64,000 bases of DNA from Modicisalibacter coralii (GCF_004117855.1 NZ_QWBW01000008.1:274573-338572), one strand, 5' to 3'; shown: positions 1 through 9,782, counted from the stretch's first letter. Numbers and translations: made by a program. The notes: generated by a model from the letters alone, not told the origin.

Positions 1-1
1 C

Positions 2-3000
2 AGTGATTCCAACGCCTTGCCCACGACGGGAGAACGTTTCCTGCCGGAGTTCGATGGCGGCATCGTCGCCGAGCACCAGCATCGCTACCGCCTGGCGCAA
101 CGCTATGTCGAGGATCGGGTCGTGCTGGATATCGCCTGCGGCGAAGGCTACGGCTCGCATCTGCTGGCCGAGCGCGCGGCGCGGGTCATCGGCGTCGACA
201 TCGACGCCGACACCGTGGCCCATGCCCGGGCCGCCTACCCGGGCGACAACCTCGAATTCCTCATCGGCGACTGCGCGGCGATCCCCCTGGACGACGCCTC
301 GGTGGATGTGGTGGTCAGCTTCGAGACCATCGAGCACCACGACCGCCACCAGGAGATGCTCGCCGAGATCCGCCGCGTGCTGCGCTCCGGCGGCCTGCTG
401 ATCATCTCCAGCCCCGACCATCACGAATACAGCGTGGTGCGCGATTTCGACAACCCCTACCACGTGCGCGAGCTGAGCCGCGACGAGTTCGCGACCCTGC
501 TCGGCGAGCACTTCGCCCACCACGCCCTGTTCGGGCAGCGCGTGGTCTACGGCTCGCTGGTGGTGCCCGAAAGCCGCGAGCCCACCGCCATGGTCACCTA
601 CGGCGGCGAGCGTGGCGGCAACGCCGGTGGTGCCGCCATCAACGGCCTCGACGACCCCATGTACTGGATCGCCCTGGCCAGCGACGCCGAACTGCCGACG
701 CTGCCGGCGAGCTGCTACCGCCAGGACATCGCCCACGCCGACGCCGTGATCGAACGCCAGCAGGCCCTGGATGCCGCCCGTGCCGCCCTGGAAGGCTACC
801 AGGCCGCCGTCGACGAGCGCGATGCGCGCATCGCCGGCATGAACGAGGCCATCGACGAGCAATCCCGCGCGATCGAGGCCCGCGATGCCCAGCTCGAGAC
901 CCTCCAGGCCGAGCGTGAGCGCCTCATCGCCGAGTGTGAGCGCCTCATCGCCGAACGCGACTGCTTGAGCGCCGAACAGGCCCGCCTGGAAGACGAGATC
1001 GCCCGGCTGGCCGATGACCTCGCCGAGGCCCGGGCCGAGCGCGACCGCGCCGTCGACGAGCGCCAGACCCTGGAAAGCCAACTGGTCGATCTCAACGGCC
1101 ATTACTTCCGGCTGCAGGCCCGCGCCCAGTCGCCGGGCTGGCTGCTCAAGCGCCTGGTCAAGCGCGCCTGGCAATGGCCGGGCGAAGTCCGCCGTGCCCG
1201 TGACGAACGCCGGCAGATCGCCGAATCCGGCCTGTTCGATGCCGAGTGGTACCGCCAGCACAACCCCGACGTGCACAGCCGTGGCCTCGACCCGCTGGCC
1301 CACTACCAGCGGCACGGCGGCTACGAAGGGCGTGCCGCCTCGGCGGAGTTCGACACCGCCAGCTACCTGCGCCAGCACCCCGAGCTGATCGACCGCCGCG
1401 AACACCCGCTGCTGCATTACCTGCGCAGCCGGCCGGGGCAGGGCAGCGAGGCCACGCACCACGCAGCCGGCGGCGACCGGCTGTTCCCGATCCTCTTCGA
1501 GGGCGCCGCCAAGCCCAGCGAACAGTACGTCGCGCCCACCGAGTACGCCCTGGACGGCGATACCCGCATGCGCGCCATCGCCTTCTACCTGCCGCAGTTC
1601 CACCCCATCGCCGAGAACGACCGCTGGTGGGGCAAGGGCTTCACCGAGTGGACCAACGTCAGCAAGGCGGTGCCGCAGTTCATCGGCCACGAACAGCCGC
1701 GCCTGCCCGGCGAGCTGGGCTTCTACGACCTGCGCATCCCCGAGGTCCAGGAACGCCAGGTCGAACTGGCCCGCCAGCACGGCATCGAAGCCTTCTGCTT
1801 TCACTACTACTGGTTCAGCGGCCGCAAGCGCCTGCTCGAACGGCCCATCGACCAGTACGTCGCCAACCCCAACATCGACTTCCCGTTCTGCCTGTGCTGG
1901 GCCAACGAGAACTGGACGCGGCGCTGGGACGGCCAGGAAAACGACGTGCTCATGGAGCAGCGTCACGAGCCCCAGGACGACCTGGAGTTCATCGAGGACA
2001 TCGCGCCGCTGCTCGAGGACCCGCGCTACCTGCGTGTCGACGGCAAGCCCGTGCTGATCGTCTATCGGGTCGACATCATCCCCGACGCCGCGCGCACCGC
2101 GCGCACCTGGCGCGAGTTCTGCCGCGAGCGCGGCATCGGCGAGCTGCACCTGGTCTGTGCCCAGAGCTTCGGCATCGGCGACCCAGAGCCCTACGGCTTC
2201 GACGCCGCCGTGGAATTCCCCCCGCACGCCCTGCAGGCCCGCCAGATCGAAGGCGAGCTGGAATTCCTCAACCACGAGTTCGCCGGGCGCGTCTACGACT
2301 ACCGCGACGTGGTCGCCAGCCAGATCGCCAAGCCCCGCCCCGAATACCGGCTCTACCCGACGGTCTTCCCCGCCTGGGACAACGAGGCCAGAAAGCCCGG
2401 CCGCGGGCACATCTTCCACGGCGCCAACCCCGGCGACTACCGCCGCTGGCTCGACGACGCCTGCCGCCGCAGCGACGCCAACGCCGGCGACGGCCAACTG
2501 GTGTTCATCAACGCCTGGAACGAATGGGCCGAGGGCGCCTACCTGGAGCCCGACCGTCGCCACGGCTACGCTTTCCTGCGTGCCACCCAGGAAGTGCTCG
2601 CCCACTACCCGGCGGCGCACGAAGCGCCCCAGGGCATTGCCGACATGGCCGCCACGCCGCGCGCCCATGACACCGCCGTGATTCTGCATCTGTACTACCC
2701 CGAGATGTGGCAGACGGTGCTGCCCTGGCTCCGACAAATACCCGACGGCCATGACCTCTTCGTGACGCTGGCCGAGGATGCCCCCGCCGACACCGAGCAG
2801 CGCCTCGCCGCCGACGTGCCCGGCGTGCGCACCGCCCGGGTGCCCAACCGCGGCCGCGACATCGCCCCCTTCCTGGAAGTGCTGCGCGCGATCCGCCCGC
2901 TCGGCTATGCGGCGGTGTGCAAGGTCCACGCCAAGAAGAGCCTGCACCGCAGCGACGGCGAAGGCTGGCGCGACGAGATGTTCCAGGCCCTGCTGGGTGA

Positions 3001-3559
3001 CGCCGGGCGCATCGCCGAGATCCAGCGTGCCTTCGCCGACAACCCCGAGCTGGGGCTGGTCGGCCCCGCGGGGCACTGGCTGGCCTACCCGCGCTACTGG
3101 GGCATTCACCCGGAAAGCCCGGCCCATGTGCACCGCCTGCTCGAGACCCTGGGCGACGCCGAGCCGCTGGATACCATGCACTTCTTCGCCGGCTCGATGT
3201 TCTGGTGCCGCCCCGAGGCCCTGGACCCGCTGCTGAAGGCCGTGCACTGGGGCGACTTCGAACACGAGCTGGCGCAGACCGACGGCGCCCTCGGCCACGC
3301 CGTGGAGCGCATCCTCGCCCGCGCCGTGCAGACCGCCGGCTTCCGCGTCACCGACAGCGACGCCCCGGCGCGGCTCGACCGCGCGCCCAGGGTGAATGAC
3401 CGCTACGGCTACGCCGCCCCGTGCCCGCCGCCGGCGGACACCAGCGCCGACTACGCCCCGCGCCAGTGGTCGGGGGCCAAGGCCCGGCTGCGACAAATTG
3501 CCCGGCAGAGCCCTTTGGCCCGACGTTTGCGGCGAGAAATCCTCAGCCGAATCGGTTGA
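2..3559 (+). CDS. Fused methyltransferase / WbsX / RgpF-like glycan synthesis protein (5' partial)
   Basis: Large cytoplasmic multidomain protein predicted to build or modify a surface polysaccharide. Domains in order: a class I SAM-dependent methyltransferase (glycine motif LDIACGEGYG near 125-154); a long Glu/Arg/Ala-rich coiled coil at about 740-1120; two copies of the FDxxxY-HY-EGR repeat at about 1228-1440; a glycosyltransferase WbsX domain (FYLPQFHP, WWGKGFTEWTNV, WANENWTRRWDG, NAWNEWAEGAYLEP; about 1570-2640); and an RgpF/rhamnan-synthesis-F domain (NRGRDIAPF, KVHAKKS, FFAGSMFW; about 2690-3380). The frame is open to the left window edge. The first possible start inside is TTG 17 without a convincing RBS, so the true start probably lies upstream. 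A terminator follows. Domain families are recognised from motifs; sugar specificity is unknown. The repeat links it to the secreted proteins downstream. Confidence 0.88.
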   Translation, partial: SDSNALPTTGERFLPEFDGGIVAEHQHRYRLAQRYVEDRVVLDIACGEGYGSHLLAERAARVIGVDIDADTVAHARAAYPGDNLEFLIGDCAAIPLDDASVDVVVSFETIEHHDRHQEMLAEIRRVLRSGGLLIISSPDHHEYSVVRDFDNPYHVRELSRDEFATLLGEHFAHHALFGQRVVYGSLVVPESREPTAMVTYGGERGGNAGGAAINGLDDPMYWIALASDAELPTLPASCYRQDIAHADAVIERQQALDAARAALEGYQAAVDERDARIAGMNEAIDEQSRAIEARDAQLETLQAERERLIAECERLIAERDCLSAEQARLEDEIARLADDLAEARAERDRAVDERQTLESQLVDLNGHYFRLQARAQSPGWLLKRLVKRAWQWPGEVRRARDERRQIAESGLFDAEWYRQHNPDVHSRGLDPLAHYQRHGGYEGRAASAEFDTASYLRQHPELIDRREHPLLHYLRSRPGQGSEATHHAAGGDRLFPILFEGAAKPSEQYVAPTEYALDGDTRMRAIAFYLPQFHPIAENDRWWGKGFTEWTNVSKAVPQFIGHEQPRLPGELGFYDLRIPEVQERQVELARQHGIEAFCFHYYWFSGRKRLLERPIDQYVANPNIDFPFCLCWANENWTRRWDGQENDVLMEQRHEPQDDLEFIEDIAPLLEDPRYLRVDGKPVLIVYRVDIIPDAARTARTWREFCRERGIGELHLVCAQSFGIGDPEPYGFDAAVEFPPHALQARQIEGELEFLNHEFAGRVYDYRDVVASQIAKPRPEYRLYPTVFPAWDNEARKPGRGHIFHGANPGDYRRWLDDACRRSDANAGDGQLVFINAWNEWAEGAYLEPDRRHGYAFLRATQEVLAHYPAAHEAPQGIADMAATPRAHDTAVILHLYYPEMWQTVLPWLRQIPDGHDLFVTLAEDAPADTEQRLAADVPGVRTARVPNRGRDIAPFLEVLRAIRPLGYAAVCKVHAKKSLHRSDGEGWRDEMFQALLGDAGRIAEIQRAFADNPELGLVGPAGHWLAYPRYWGIHPESPAHVHRLLETLGDAEPLDTMHFFAGSMFWCRPEALDPLLKAVHWGDFEHELAQTDGALGHAVERILARAVQTAGFRVTDSDAPARLDRAPRVNDRYGYAAPCPPPADTSADYAPRQWSGAKARLRQIARQSPLARRLRREILSRIG

Positions 3560-3591
3560 ATTGCGCTAGTAAATCCTCACTATTCTCGGCC

Positions 3592-3618
3592 AACGCCACC
3601 CGCCCAGGGTGGCGTTTT
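3592..3618 (+). terminator. Rho-independent terminator after the fused glycan-synthesis gene
   Basis: A perfect 10-bp stem (3592-3601 with 3607-3616), a 5-nt loop and a TTTT run, 33 bp after the stop codon. Confidence 0.88.
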
Positions 3619-4026
3619 CATGACAGCTACCGGAATATCAGGCTTTCCTTGATAGTGAGCATTAACTTACAGTCAGAAAAGTGCCGTAAAGCGTTGGTGG
3701 GCAACGCTGACCCGCCCTTTACTGACGCTTGCATTGCGCATGCGAAGTATCTAGCATCCAGCAGGGTGAAGCTCATGCTCATTAGAAATGAGCCTTGCGG
3801 TAATATCCGGGACGACGGTCTCGGAGACCGGTTTCACCGGCATTGGGAACAACGGCACGAATAACGTCAGGGCCCCATGTCGCAGCGCTGAGCGCCACCG
3901 TTGCCTGTGTGCACGGGTGCGCAGGCGACAGCGCAAGGCGCCGAATTGGAAACATGTTGGATCCAATAGCGGTGTTTTTACCGCAACCCATGGAAAAAAA
4001 GCCGCATATGCAAGGAGATTGCCAGT
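3619..4026 (+). promoter_or_regulatory. Promoter/leader region of the S-layer-like gene
   Basis: About 400 bp without a credible gene, less GC-rich than its surroundings, between a strong terminator and the S-layer-like gene. It must hold that gene's promoter and perhaps a long untranslated leader. The RBS AAGGAG at 4012-4017 is 9 nt before ATG 4027. I could not fix a -35/-10 pair with confidence. Confidence 0.5.
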
Positions 4027-7000
4027 ATGGCAACGATTAATTTCGATTCGCAGTTCTATCTCGAACAAAAGCTGGCACAGCTTCAGAAGCAGGACAGCGC
4101 CGAGTACGGCGACTGGACCACTGAAAACGTGCAGCAGGCGTTCGACGATGCCGGCCTGACCGCCGAACAGCACTACGAAATGTACGGCTACATCGAAGGT
4201 CTGAGCCCGAACATCGAGTTCGATAGCACCGAATACCTGAAGGACAAGCTGGCCCAGCTCCAGGAATCCGGCGCGACCCAGGCCAACGGCGAAGCTTACG
4301 AAACCATCGCCGACGTCGCCAACGCCTTCCAGGCGGCTGGTCTTTCTCCGCTCGAGCATTACAACCAGTACGGCCAGGACGAAGGGCTGACCGCCACGCC
4401 GGTGACCACCACGCCGAAGCCGCCCACCCCGGATAACATCATCACCTTCGATTCTTCCGAGAAGGACGGCACCGTCGTTACCGTTGACGACAGTGGCAAC
4501 CTGCAGCTGACTCAGGAAGATCAGGGCGACCTCGTCAAGCACGTCGGCAAGGATTACCGTGACGAGAACGGCAGCTTCAACACCACCGCCGACTACCAGT
4601 TCACCCTGAGCAACCAGCTCAACTACGGTGAAGACGACGCCGCAACCACCGACATCGATGAAAGCATCGATCTCTACCAGGCGACCTTCCTCAGCCCGCT
4701 GATGGTAGCGAGCGGTGGTCAGGATCAGGGTTCCGTACTGGACCTGCGTTTCGCCGATCGTCTGGCCCCGGCCGACGACACCACCGAAACGCTGAACAAC
4801 ACCCAGATCAACTACTTCGAGTTCACCGTCAACGGAACCAAGTACCAGATCAACGACGAGAACACCGATGGCGCGCTGAGCCAGGCCCGTGACTATCCGG
4901 AACTGCTCCAGGCCATCCAGACCGGTGTCGCCAACCTGAAAGCCGCCAATCCGGACCTCTCCGGCCTGAGCGCGCGTCAGGGCAACACCTTCTCCGTCGA
5001 CCAGTACGACGAAGCCGATAACCTGACCGGCGAACAGGTCAAGGGTATCTCCGTCGTCCTGAGCCTCCAGGAAGGCGAACTCGGCGGCTTCACCGCCAAC
5101 GTCTCCAGCGCCGATGAAGGCGGTGTCGACTCCTACGCCCGTGCCTTCAACGAAATCACCGATGGCGTGGACGGTTTGATCCAGACCTCCATCGCGCTGG
5201 ACAACGTCGGTTACGGTTCACAGGGCGGCAGCGTCAACATCGCCGGTGAGTCCAACACCAACGTGGGTATCGAGAAGTTCGTCGTCACCACCAAGAACGG
5301 TGCCTGGCTGACCGAGCTGTCCTCTTCTGACACTGACAACAACGGTGAGTACAACCACCTGAAGGTCGTCGAAGTCAGCGGCAGCAGCTACTTCCGCGTC
5401 GGCCAGCAGAGCGCGACCTGGGGTCACAGCACCACCGCCGGTGAATACTTCACCGCCAACGGCCAGACCGCCAACTGGGTCAGCCCGTTCGTCGCCGACC
5501 AGACCGGTGGTAACCAGGGCCTCAACGACGTTCAGGACCTCGACCTGACCGGCGTCGACAGCTCCGCGATCAACGCCGCCATCACTGATGCGGTCATCAA
5601 TCGCGACCTCAATCTGGTTGACGTCAACGGCGACCCGGCCGACGACAACGTCGTCTACGAGTACGACCTGACCGGCGGCGACGACGTGCTGAACCTGAAC
5701 GTCTCTGCCAACGTCCTCGAGCACGAAGATTTCGAACTCGAAATCGACACCGGTGCCGGCAACGACGTCGTTCACCTGAGCAACGGCCTGACCCAGGGCT
5801 CCGCTGCACTGGTCAACCAGCAGCTCAACGACAACGTCTCCATCGAGACGGGCGCTGGCAACGACCGCGTGTGGAGCGAAGGCAGCGGCAACGCCAACAT
5901 CACTACCGGTGTGGGCGACGACCTGGTGCTGGCTGACAACAGCGGCGAGCAGACTCTGGAAGCAGGTGAAAGCGTCGTCGTTGGCACCGAGACTGTCGCA
6001 ACTGCTGGCGACGCTTTCGGTACCAATGAAGGCCGTGCCCAGTTCGTCTTCAATAACGCGACGACGAACATTCGCGATCTCGAGTCCAACAGTAACGCGA
6101 ACCTGTCCGATGGTGCCAACGGTACCGCACAGAGCTTCACCGTCGGTGGCCTGAACTCCAATGGTGGCACCCTGGTCGTCACTGCCAGCTTCATGGGCTA
6201 CCAGGCGACTGCCAACATCGCCATCGCTGCCAGCAACGTCGACGGTAGCGGCAACGCCACCGTGACTGCGCTGCAGGTCAATCAGGCCATCAAGGAAGCC
6301 ATCAACGGCGATGACGTCCTGAAGGAACTGCTGCTGGCCAAAGACGGTAACGGCAACGCGCTGATCGTCGACTCCAAGATTGACGGTGAGCTGAGCCTGG
6401 ACGACCTGAGCATCGGCTTCAGCGGGCAGAATCCCGACGGTACCGCTGCGACCTATACGTTCTCTGATGGTAACGGCACCATCGATCTGGTTGACAACGA
6501 TCCCAGCACCGACGGCATCTACGACACTGAGTTCGCTCAGGAAGCCGTGACTAATGGCGGTACCACCACCCTGACCGATATCGTCGGCGATGACAGCGAC
6601 GCGGAAAGCGACAACGTCATCAACGTGGGCGCTGGCACCGACGAGATCGTTCTCGGCACCGGCCAGTTCAGCAACGACACCGTGGCTTTCACCGGCTACA
6701 ACAACGGTGTCAACACCATCGTCAACTTCACCGATGGCGCTCTTGTTCAGGGTGATGAAGGTAGCGGCACTGCGCAGCCGGAAATCGCTACGGTGACATT
6801 CTCTGGTGAAGCAACTGATGGTGACACCATTGACTTCAATGGCACCACTATCACGCTGTCGGATTCCGATACCAGCGGTACGGTCGAACTCAGCGAGATC
6901 ATCACCCAGCTGGCTGGTGGTACTTACACCGACTACACGGTATCCAACTCTGATACCGGCGCAGGTACCATCGAGTTCACCTCGACTGCCAACGCTGATC

Positions 7001-7554
7001 AGACCGATATCACCACTGGTGACTTCGCCTTCACGGACGCTGATACCAGCGGTAGTGACACCTTCTCGGCAGACAGTGTCAATGTGACTCAGCAAGGTGA
7101 TGATGGCACAACTGCTCCGGGTAACGGTGCCGATATCCTCGACTTCACCAGCTATCTGCAGTCTACCACTGCATCGGGTGACGCTATCGCCACCACGCTG
7201 AATGGCGATACGACTGCCGAGGCTGACTCGGTGACCGTCCTCGACTTCAGCGGTGCGACTACCGATGAAACCTTCGCCAACCTGACCGCGCAGAACCTGC
7301 TGACGGCTCTGAACGGTGATGGTGACTATGCCGGTTTCGGTGACTCCGATCTGGACGCTGCCAGCATTGCTTCTGACGCCAGCGATGGTAACTACATCGT
7401 GATGGTCCAGAGCGACAGCAACGCCGGTGAGTACAAGGCATTCCACCTGACCGCTAATGACGACGGCGCTGGCGACTTCGCCTCCGCGCAGTTGATCGGC
7501 ACCATGGACTTCGGTTCTGAGCTGACCAACCTGAACGTCGACAACCTGGCGTAA
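4027..7554 (+). CDS. S-layer-like surface protein with RTX-type segments
   Basis: 1175-aa acidic, Asn/Thr/Gly/Asp-rich protein with almost no Cys and no N-terminal signal peptide, as expected for a type I-secreted S-layer protein such as Caulobacter RsaA. The first about 125 residues hold two long versions of the FDxxYL...HYxxYGxxEGLxPN repeat. Residues about 549-640 carry RTX-like motifs (GGDDVLNL, GAGNDVVHL, GAGNDRVW, GVGDDLVL), with another near 868; the rest looks like beta-strand repeats. Codon use is strongly biased (GGT, CGT, AAC, GAC, CTG) compared with neighbours, which suggests very high expression. A good RBS precedes ATG 4027 and a strong terminator follows. The neighbouring SapC-family gene supports the S-layer reading. 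No database match was run, so S-layer function is inferred. Confidence 0.82.
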   Translation: MATINFDSQFYLEQKLAQLQKQDSAEYGDWTTENVQQAFDDAGLTAEQHYEMYGYIEGLSPNIEFDSTEYLKDKLAQLQESGATQANGEAYETIADVANAFQAAGLSPLEHYNQYGQDEGLTATPVTTTPKPPTPDNIITFDSSEKDGTVVTVDDSGNLQLTQEDQGDLVKHVGKDYRDENGSFNTTADYQFTLSNQLNYGEDDAATTDIDESIDLYQATFLSPLMVASGGQDQGSVLDLRFADRLAPADDTTETLNNTQINYFEFTVNGTKYQINDENTDGALSQARDYPELLQAIQTGVANLKAANPDLSGLSARQGNTFSVDQYDEADNLTGEQVKGISVVLSLQEGELGGFTANVSSADEGGVDSYARAFNEITDGVDGLIQTSIALDNVGYGSQGGSVNIAGESNTNVGIEKFVVTTKNGAWLTELSSSDTDNNGEYNHLKVVEVSGSSYFRVGQQSATWGHSTTAGEYFTANGQTANWVSPFVADQTGGNQGLNDVQDLDLTGVDSSAINAAITDAVINRDLNLVDVNGDPADDNVVYEYDLTGGDDVLNLNVSANVLEHEDFELEIDTGAGNDVVHLSNGLTQGSAALVNQQLNDNVSIETGAGNDRVWSEGSGNANITTGVGDDLVLADNSGEQTLEAGESVVVGTETVATAGDAFGTNEGRAQFVFNNATTNIRDLESNSNANLSDGANGTAQSFTVGGLNSNGGTLVVTASFMGYQATANIAIAASNVDGSGNATVTALQVNQAIKEAINGDDVLKELLLAKDGNGNALIVDSKIDGELSLDDLSIGFSGQNPDGTAATYTFSDGNGTIDLVDNDPSTDGIYDTEFAQEAVTNGGTTTLTDIVGDDSDAESDNVINVGAGTDEIVLGTGQFSNDTVAFTGYNNGVNTIVNFTDGALVQGDEGSGTAQPEIATVTFSGEATDGDTIDFNGTTITLSDSDTSGTVELSEIITQLAGGTYTDYTVSNSDTGAGTIEFTSTANADQTDITTGDFAFTDADTSGSDTFSADSVNVTQQGDDGTTAPGNGADILDFTSYLQSTTASGDAIATTLNGDTTAEADSVTVLDFSGATTDETFANLTAQNLLTALNGDGDYAGFGDSDLDAASIASDASDGNYIVMVQSDSNAGEYKAFHLTANDDGAGDFASAQLIGTMDFGSELTNLNVDNLA

Positions 7555-7619
7555 GGGTCTGCCCCGACATCACGTAGTTGGTGATGTCATCCGGGTCGGT
7601 TCGCCGGCTCGGTTTATTG

Positions 7620-7650
7620 AACCCCTCGGTCTTCGGGCCGGGGGGTTTCT
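7620..7650 (+). terminator. Terminator of the S-layer-like gene
   Basis: A 12-bp stem (7620-7631 with 7636-7647, two G-T wobbles), a TTCG tetraloop and a short T run. It lies 66 bp after the stop codon. Confidence 0.87.
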
Positions 7651-7834
7651 CGTTGGTGGGGTGTCGCCAGCGATGCCAGGGTCGGTTTTCCGGCCCGCTT
7701 CGGTGGCTTACCCGGCACTGGGCGCGTTGGTGGCCTGGCAGCCGGTCAACGGGGTGTCGCGGTAGCATGGTGAGTCGCGGCGCCGAGGGGGCCAACCAGG
7801 CAAGCAAGCACGCTACACAAGCAGAGGAGGGAAC

Positions 7835-8425
7835 ATGACCAGTCCGATCAATACCCATTTCGACAGGTACTATTACGTCGAGCAGAAGCTGGAACAGCTT
7901 CGCTCGGAGGATCCCGATCAGTACGGCGACTGGACCACCGAGGACGTCGAGCAGGCCTTCGAGGACGCGGGTCTCTCAGCTCGGGAGCATTACGCCACCT
8001 ATGGCTTCCTGGAAGGCATCGATCCGAGCGCGGGGTTCGACACGCTCGGTTATCTCGACGCGAAGCTGACTCAGCTCCAGGAAACCGGTGAAACCCAGGC
8101 CAACGGCGAGCCCTACGAGAATATCGCGGACGTCGCCAGCGCCTTCGTCGCCGCCGGGCTGTCGCCTGTCGAGCATTTTCACCGTTATGGCGTGTCCGAG
8201 GGGGTTCGGCCCCCCGAGTCGGATGGATTCGGCGAAACCTGGGTGTTCCCCGCCGAGCCGGACGCCGGCGAGTTTTCCGAGACCTATGTGTTCCCCACCG
8301 AGTCCGGTGCCGAAGGTGCGGAACAGCCCGCCCCGACGCTTGCCGAGCCGGCGAATGACGCCGTGGCCCTGGTGGGTGTCGCCGGTTCCCCGGCGGTGAG
8401 TCTGGACGACGGCAATATCGCCTGA
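7835..8425 (+). CDS. Short paralogue of the S-layer N-terminal repeat module
   Basis: 196-aa protein. Residues 1-128 closely mirror the first about 125 residues of the large S-layer-like protein upstream (shared DQYGDWTTE/EYGDWTTE, QAFxDAGL, TQLQETGETQANGE/AQLQESGATQANGE). They comprise two long repeat units. The remaining about 70 residues are an acidic, Pro/Ala-rich tail with an internal duplication (ETWVFPAE, ETYVFPTE) and no RTX or beta domain. The RBS GGAGGG precedes ATG 7835 and the gene has its own terminator, so it looks like a functional free-standing module and not a decayed copy. It could cap, anchor or regulate the S-layer; nothing in the sequence decides this. Confidence 0.8.
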   Translation: MTSPINTHFDRYYYVEQKLEQLRSEDPDQYGDWTTEDVEQAFEDAGLSAREHYATYGFLEGIDPSAGFDTLGYLDAKLTQLQETGETQANGEPYENIADVASAFVAAGLSPVEHFHRYGVSEGVRPPESDGFGETWVFPAEPDAGEFSETYVFPTESGAEGAEQPAPTLAEPANDAVALVGVAGSPAVSLDDGNIA

Positions 8426-8454
8426 TTGTGGGCGCCGCCGGCGTTCCTGTCGTT

Positions 8455-8492
8455 GACGCCCCTCGGCCCCCGGGCCGGGGGGCGTCTCGTTT
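8455..8492 (+). terminator. Terminator after the short paralogue
   Basis: A very GC-rich hairpin, up to 15 bp (8455-8469 with 8472-8486, one wobble; the innermost pairs must open to form a loop), followed by TCTCGTTT. Confidence 0.8.
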
Positions 8493-8531
8493 GGTAGGAT
8501 GGGCACCGGCCAACGATTCGAGAGGAGTGCC

Positions 8532-9332
8532 ATGCCACGCTTTATTCCCCTGAGTACCGAACGTCACCGCGCCGATGGCTGGGCGAAGACGCCGGATTAC
8601 GCCTTCGCCGTCGACCGGCCGATCGCCGAGCTGGTGGCCGAGGAGATTCCCCGCGCGCTGCCCACGCTGCCGCTGGCCTTCATGCCCGAGGGGGAGCAGT
8701 GGGCGCTGGTCGCGCTGCTCTCGCTGGACTCGCAACGCAACCTGTTCGTGCACCCGGACGGGCGCTGGATGGGCGGCTACATTCCCGCCGCGTTTCGCGG
8801 TTATCCGTTCGCCCTGCTGCACGACACCGAGGGCGGTCGCCGCATGCTGGGCTTCGATGCGGACAGCGGCCTGTGGGTGGAGGGCGCCGAGGAGGAGCGC
8901 CGCTTCTTCGATGACGAGGGCAAGCTGAACCAGCCGGTGGAGCGGGTGATGACCTTCCTGCGTCAGTACGACGATCAGCGCCGCGCCACGCGGCGTGCCG
9001 TCACCGCGCTGGCCGAGGCCGGGGTGGTGGTGCCCTGGGCGTTCTCGGTCAAGGACGAGGCGGGCAATGCCCGGCGTGTCGAGGGGGTCTATCGCACCGA
9101 CGAGGCGGCGCTCAAGGCGCTGCCCGGCGAGACCCTGAGCGAGCTGGCCGCCAGCGGCGCCCTGGCCATCGCCTACGCCCAGCTCTATGCTCAGCATCGC
9201 CTGCCCGGGCTGACGCGGCTGGCCGAGCTGCAGGCCAAGGTGGGCGAACACCGCCAGGCCGGCGAGTCGGTGGACGTCGAGCGGCTGTTCGACGGCGACG
9301 ACGAGGAACTGACCTTCGATTTCGGCGACTGA
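8532..9332 (+). CDS. SapC-family protein
   Basis: 266-aa soluble protein without a signal peptide that fits the SapC family (PF07277). Family features seen: N-terminal PLSxERH, FAVDRPIAELVAEE, LPLAFMPEG, DGRWMGGYIPAAFRGYPF, and a central acidic FFDDEGK with a following helical stretch. The family is named after a Campylobacter fetus protein linked to the S-layer, but its biochemical role is not established. ATG 8532 (MPRF) is chosen because GAGGAG lies 5 nt upstream; the longer reading from 8499 runs through the preceding terminator region. Its position between two S-layer-like genes supports a role in making, exporting or quality-controlling those proteins. Confidence 0.85.
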   Translation: MPRFIPLSTERHRADGWAKTPDYAFAVDRPIAELVAEEIPRALPTLPLAFMPEGEQWALVALLSLDSQRNLFVHPDGRWMGGYIPAAFRGYPFALLHDTEGGRRMLGFDADSGLWVEGAEEERRFFDDEGKLNQPVERVMTFLRQYDDQRRATRRAVTALAEAGVVVPWAFSVKDEAGNARRVEGVYRTDEAALKALPGETLSELAASGALAIAYAQLYAQHRLPGLTRLAELQAKVGEHRQAGESVDVERLFDGDDEELTFDFGD

Positions 9333-9443
9333 ACGCTGCGACCGGCGCCCGCCGAGGCGGCCGGTCGTCGCTCGCCTAGGAAGACAGGCCCACAACGGCT
9401 AGAATACCGGCTCGATTTACCAGTACCCAAGGATCGATCGACC

Positions 9444-9734
9444 ATGGCCGACAACGACCAGACCGTCACCATCGACGGCAAGGATTATCAGCTGGACCAG
9501 CTCAGCGAGGAGGCTCGCAAGCAGTTGGCCAACCTGCGCCTCTGCGACGAGGAAATCGCCCGCATCCAGCGTCAGTACGGCATCGCCCAGGCGGCGCGGG
9601 TCACCTACTCCAACCTGCTCGAGCGTGCGCTGCCCGATGACAAGGCGCCCGCCAAGCGCGCCACCAAGAGCACGGCACGCAACGGCACGGCCAAGAAGAC
9701 GACCGCCAGCCGGAGCAAGAAAAGCGGCGAGTGA
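9444..9734 (+). CDS. Small DUF6447-like protein
   Basis: 96-aa protein. Residues 1-65 look like a compact conserved domain (TVTIDGKDYQLDQLSEEAR, then a charged helix ending in SNLLERAL), resembling DUF6447. The last 30 residues are a Lys/Thr/Ala-rich basic tail (KRATKSTAR, KKTTASRSKK). There is no signal peptide or membrane segment. It lies 111 bp after the SapC-family gene, in the same direction, and has its own terminator. Function is unknown; small proteins of this type are often seen near exoprotein genes, which is a recollection of context and not proof. Confidence 0.7.
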   Translation: MADNDQTVTIDGKDYQLDQLSEEARKQLANLRLCDEEIARIQRQYGIAQAARVTYSNLLERALPDDKAPAKRATKSTARNGTAKKTTASRSKKSGE

Positions 9735-9756
9735 ACCGACGCGCGGCGTCTCAGCG

Positions 9757-9782
9757 AACCGGCCCATGTGGCCGGTTTTTTT
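9757..9782 (+). terminator. Terminator after the DUF6447-like gene
   Basis: An 8-bp stem (9757-9764 with 9770-9777), a 5-nt loop and a run of seven T. Confidence 0.9.

Noticed and set aside
5218..7446. 742-codon open frame on the minus strand opposite the S-layer-like gene
   Set aside because: Its translation is the low-complexity mirror of a biased, repeat-rich gene, with no RBS, no family motif and no plausible fold; the plus-strand gene explains the region.
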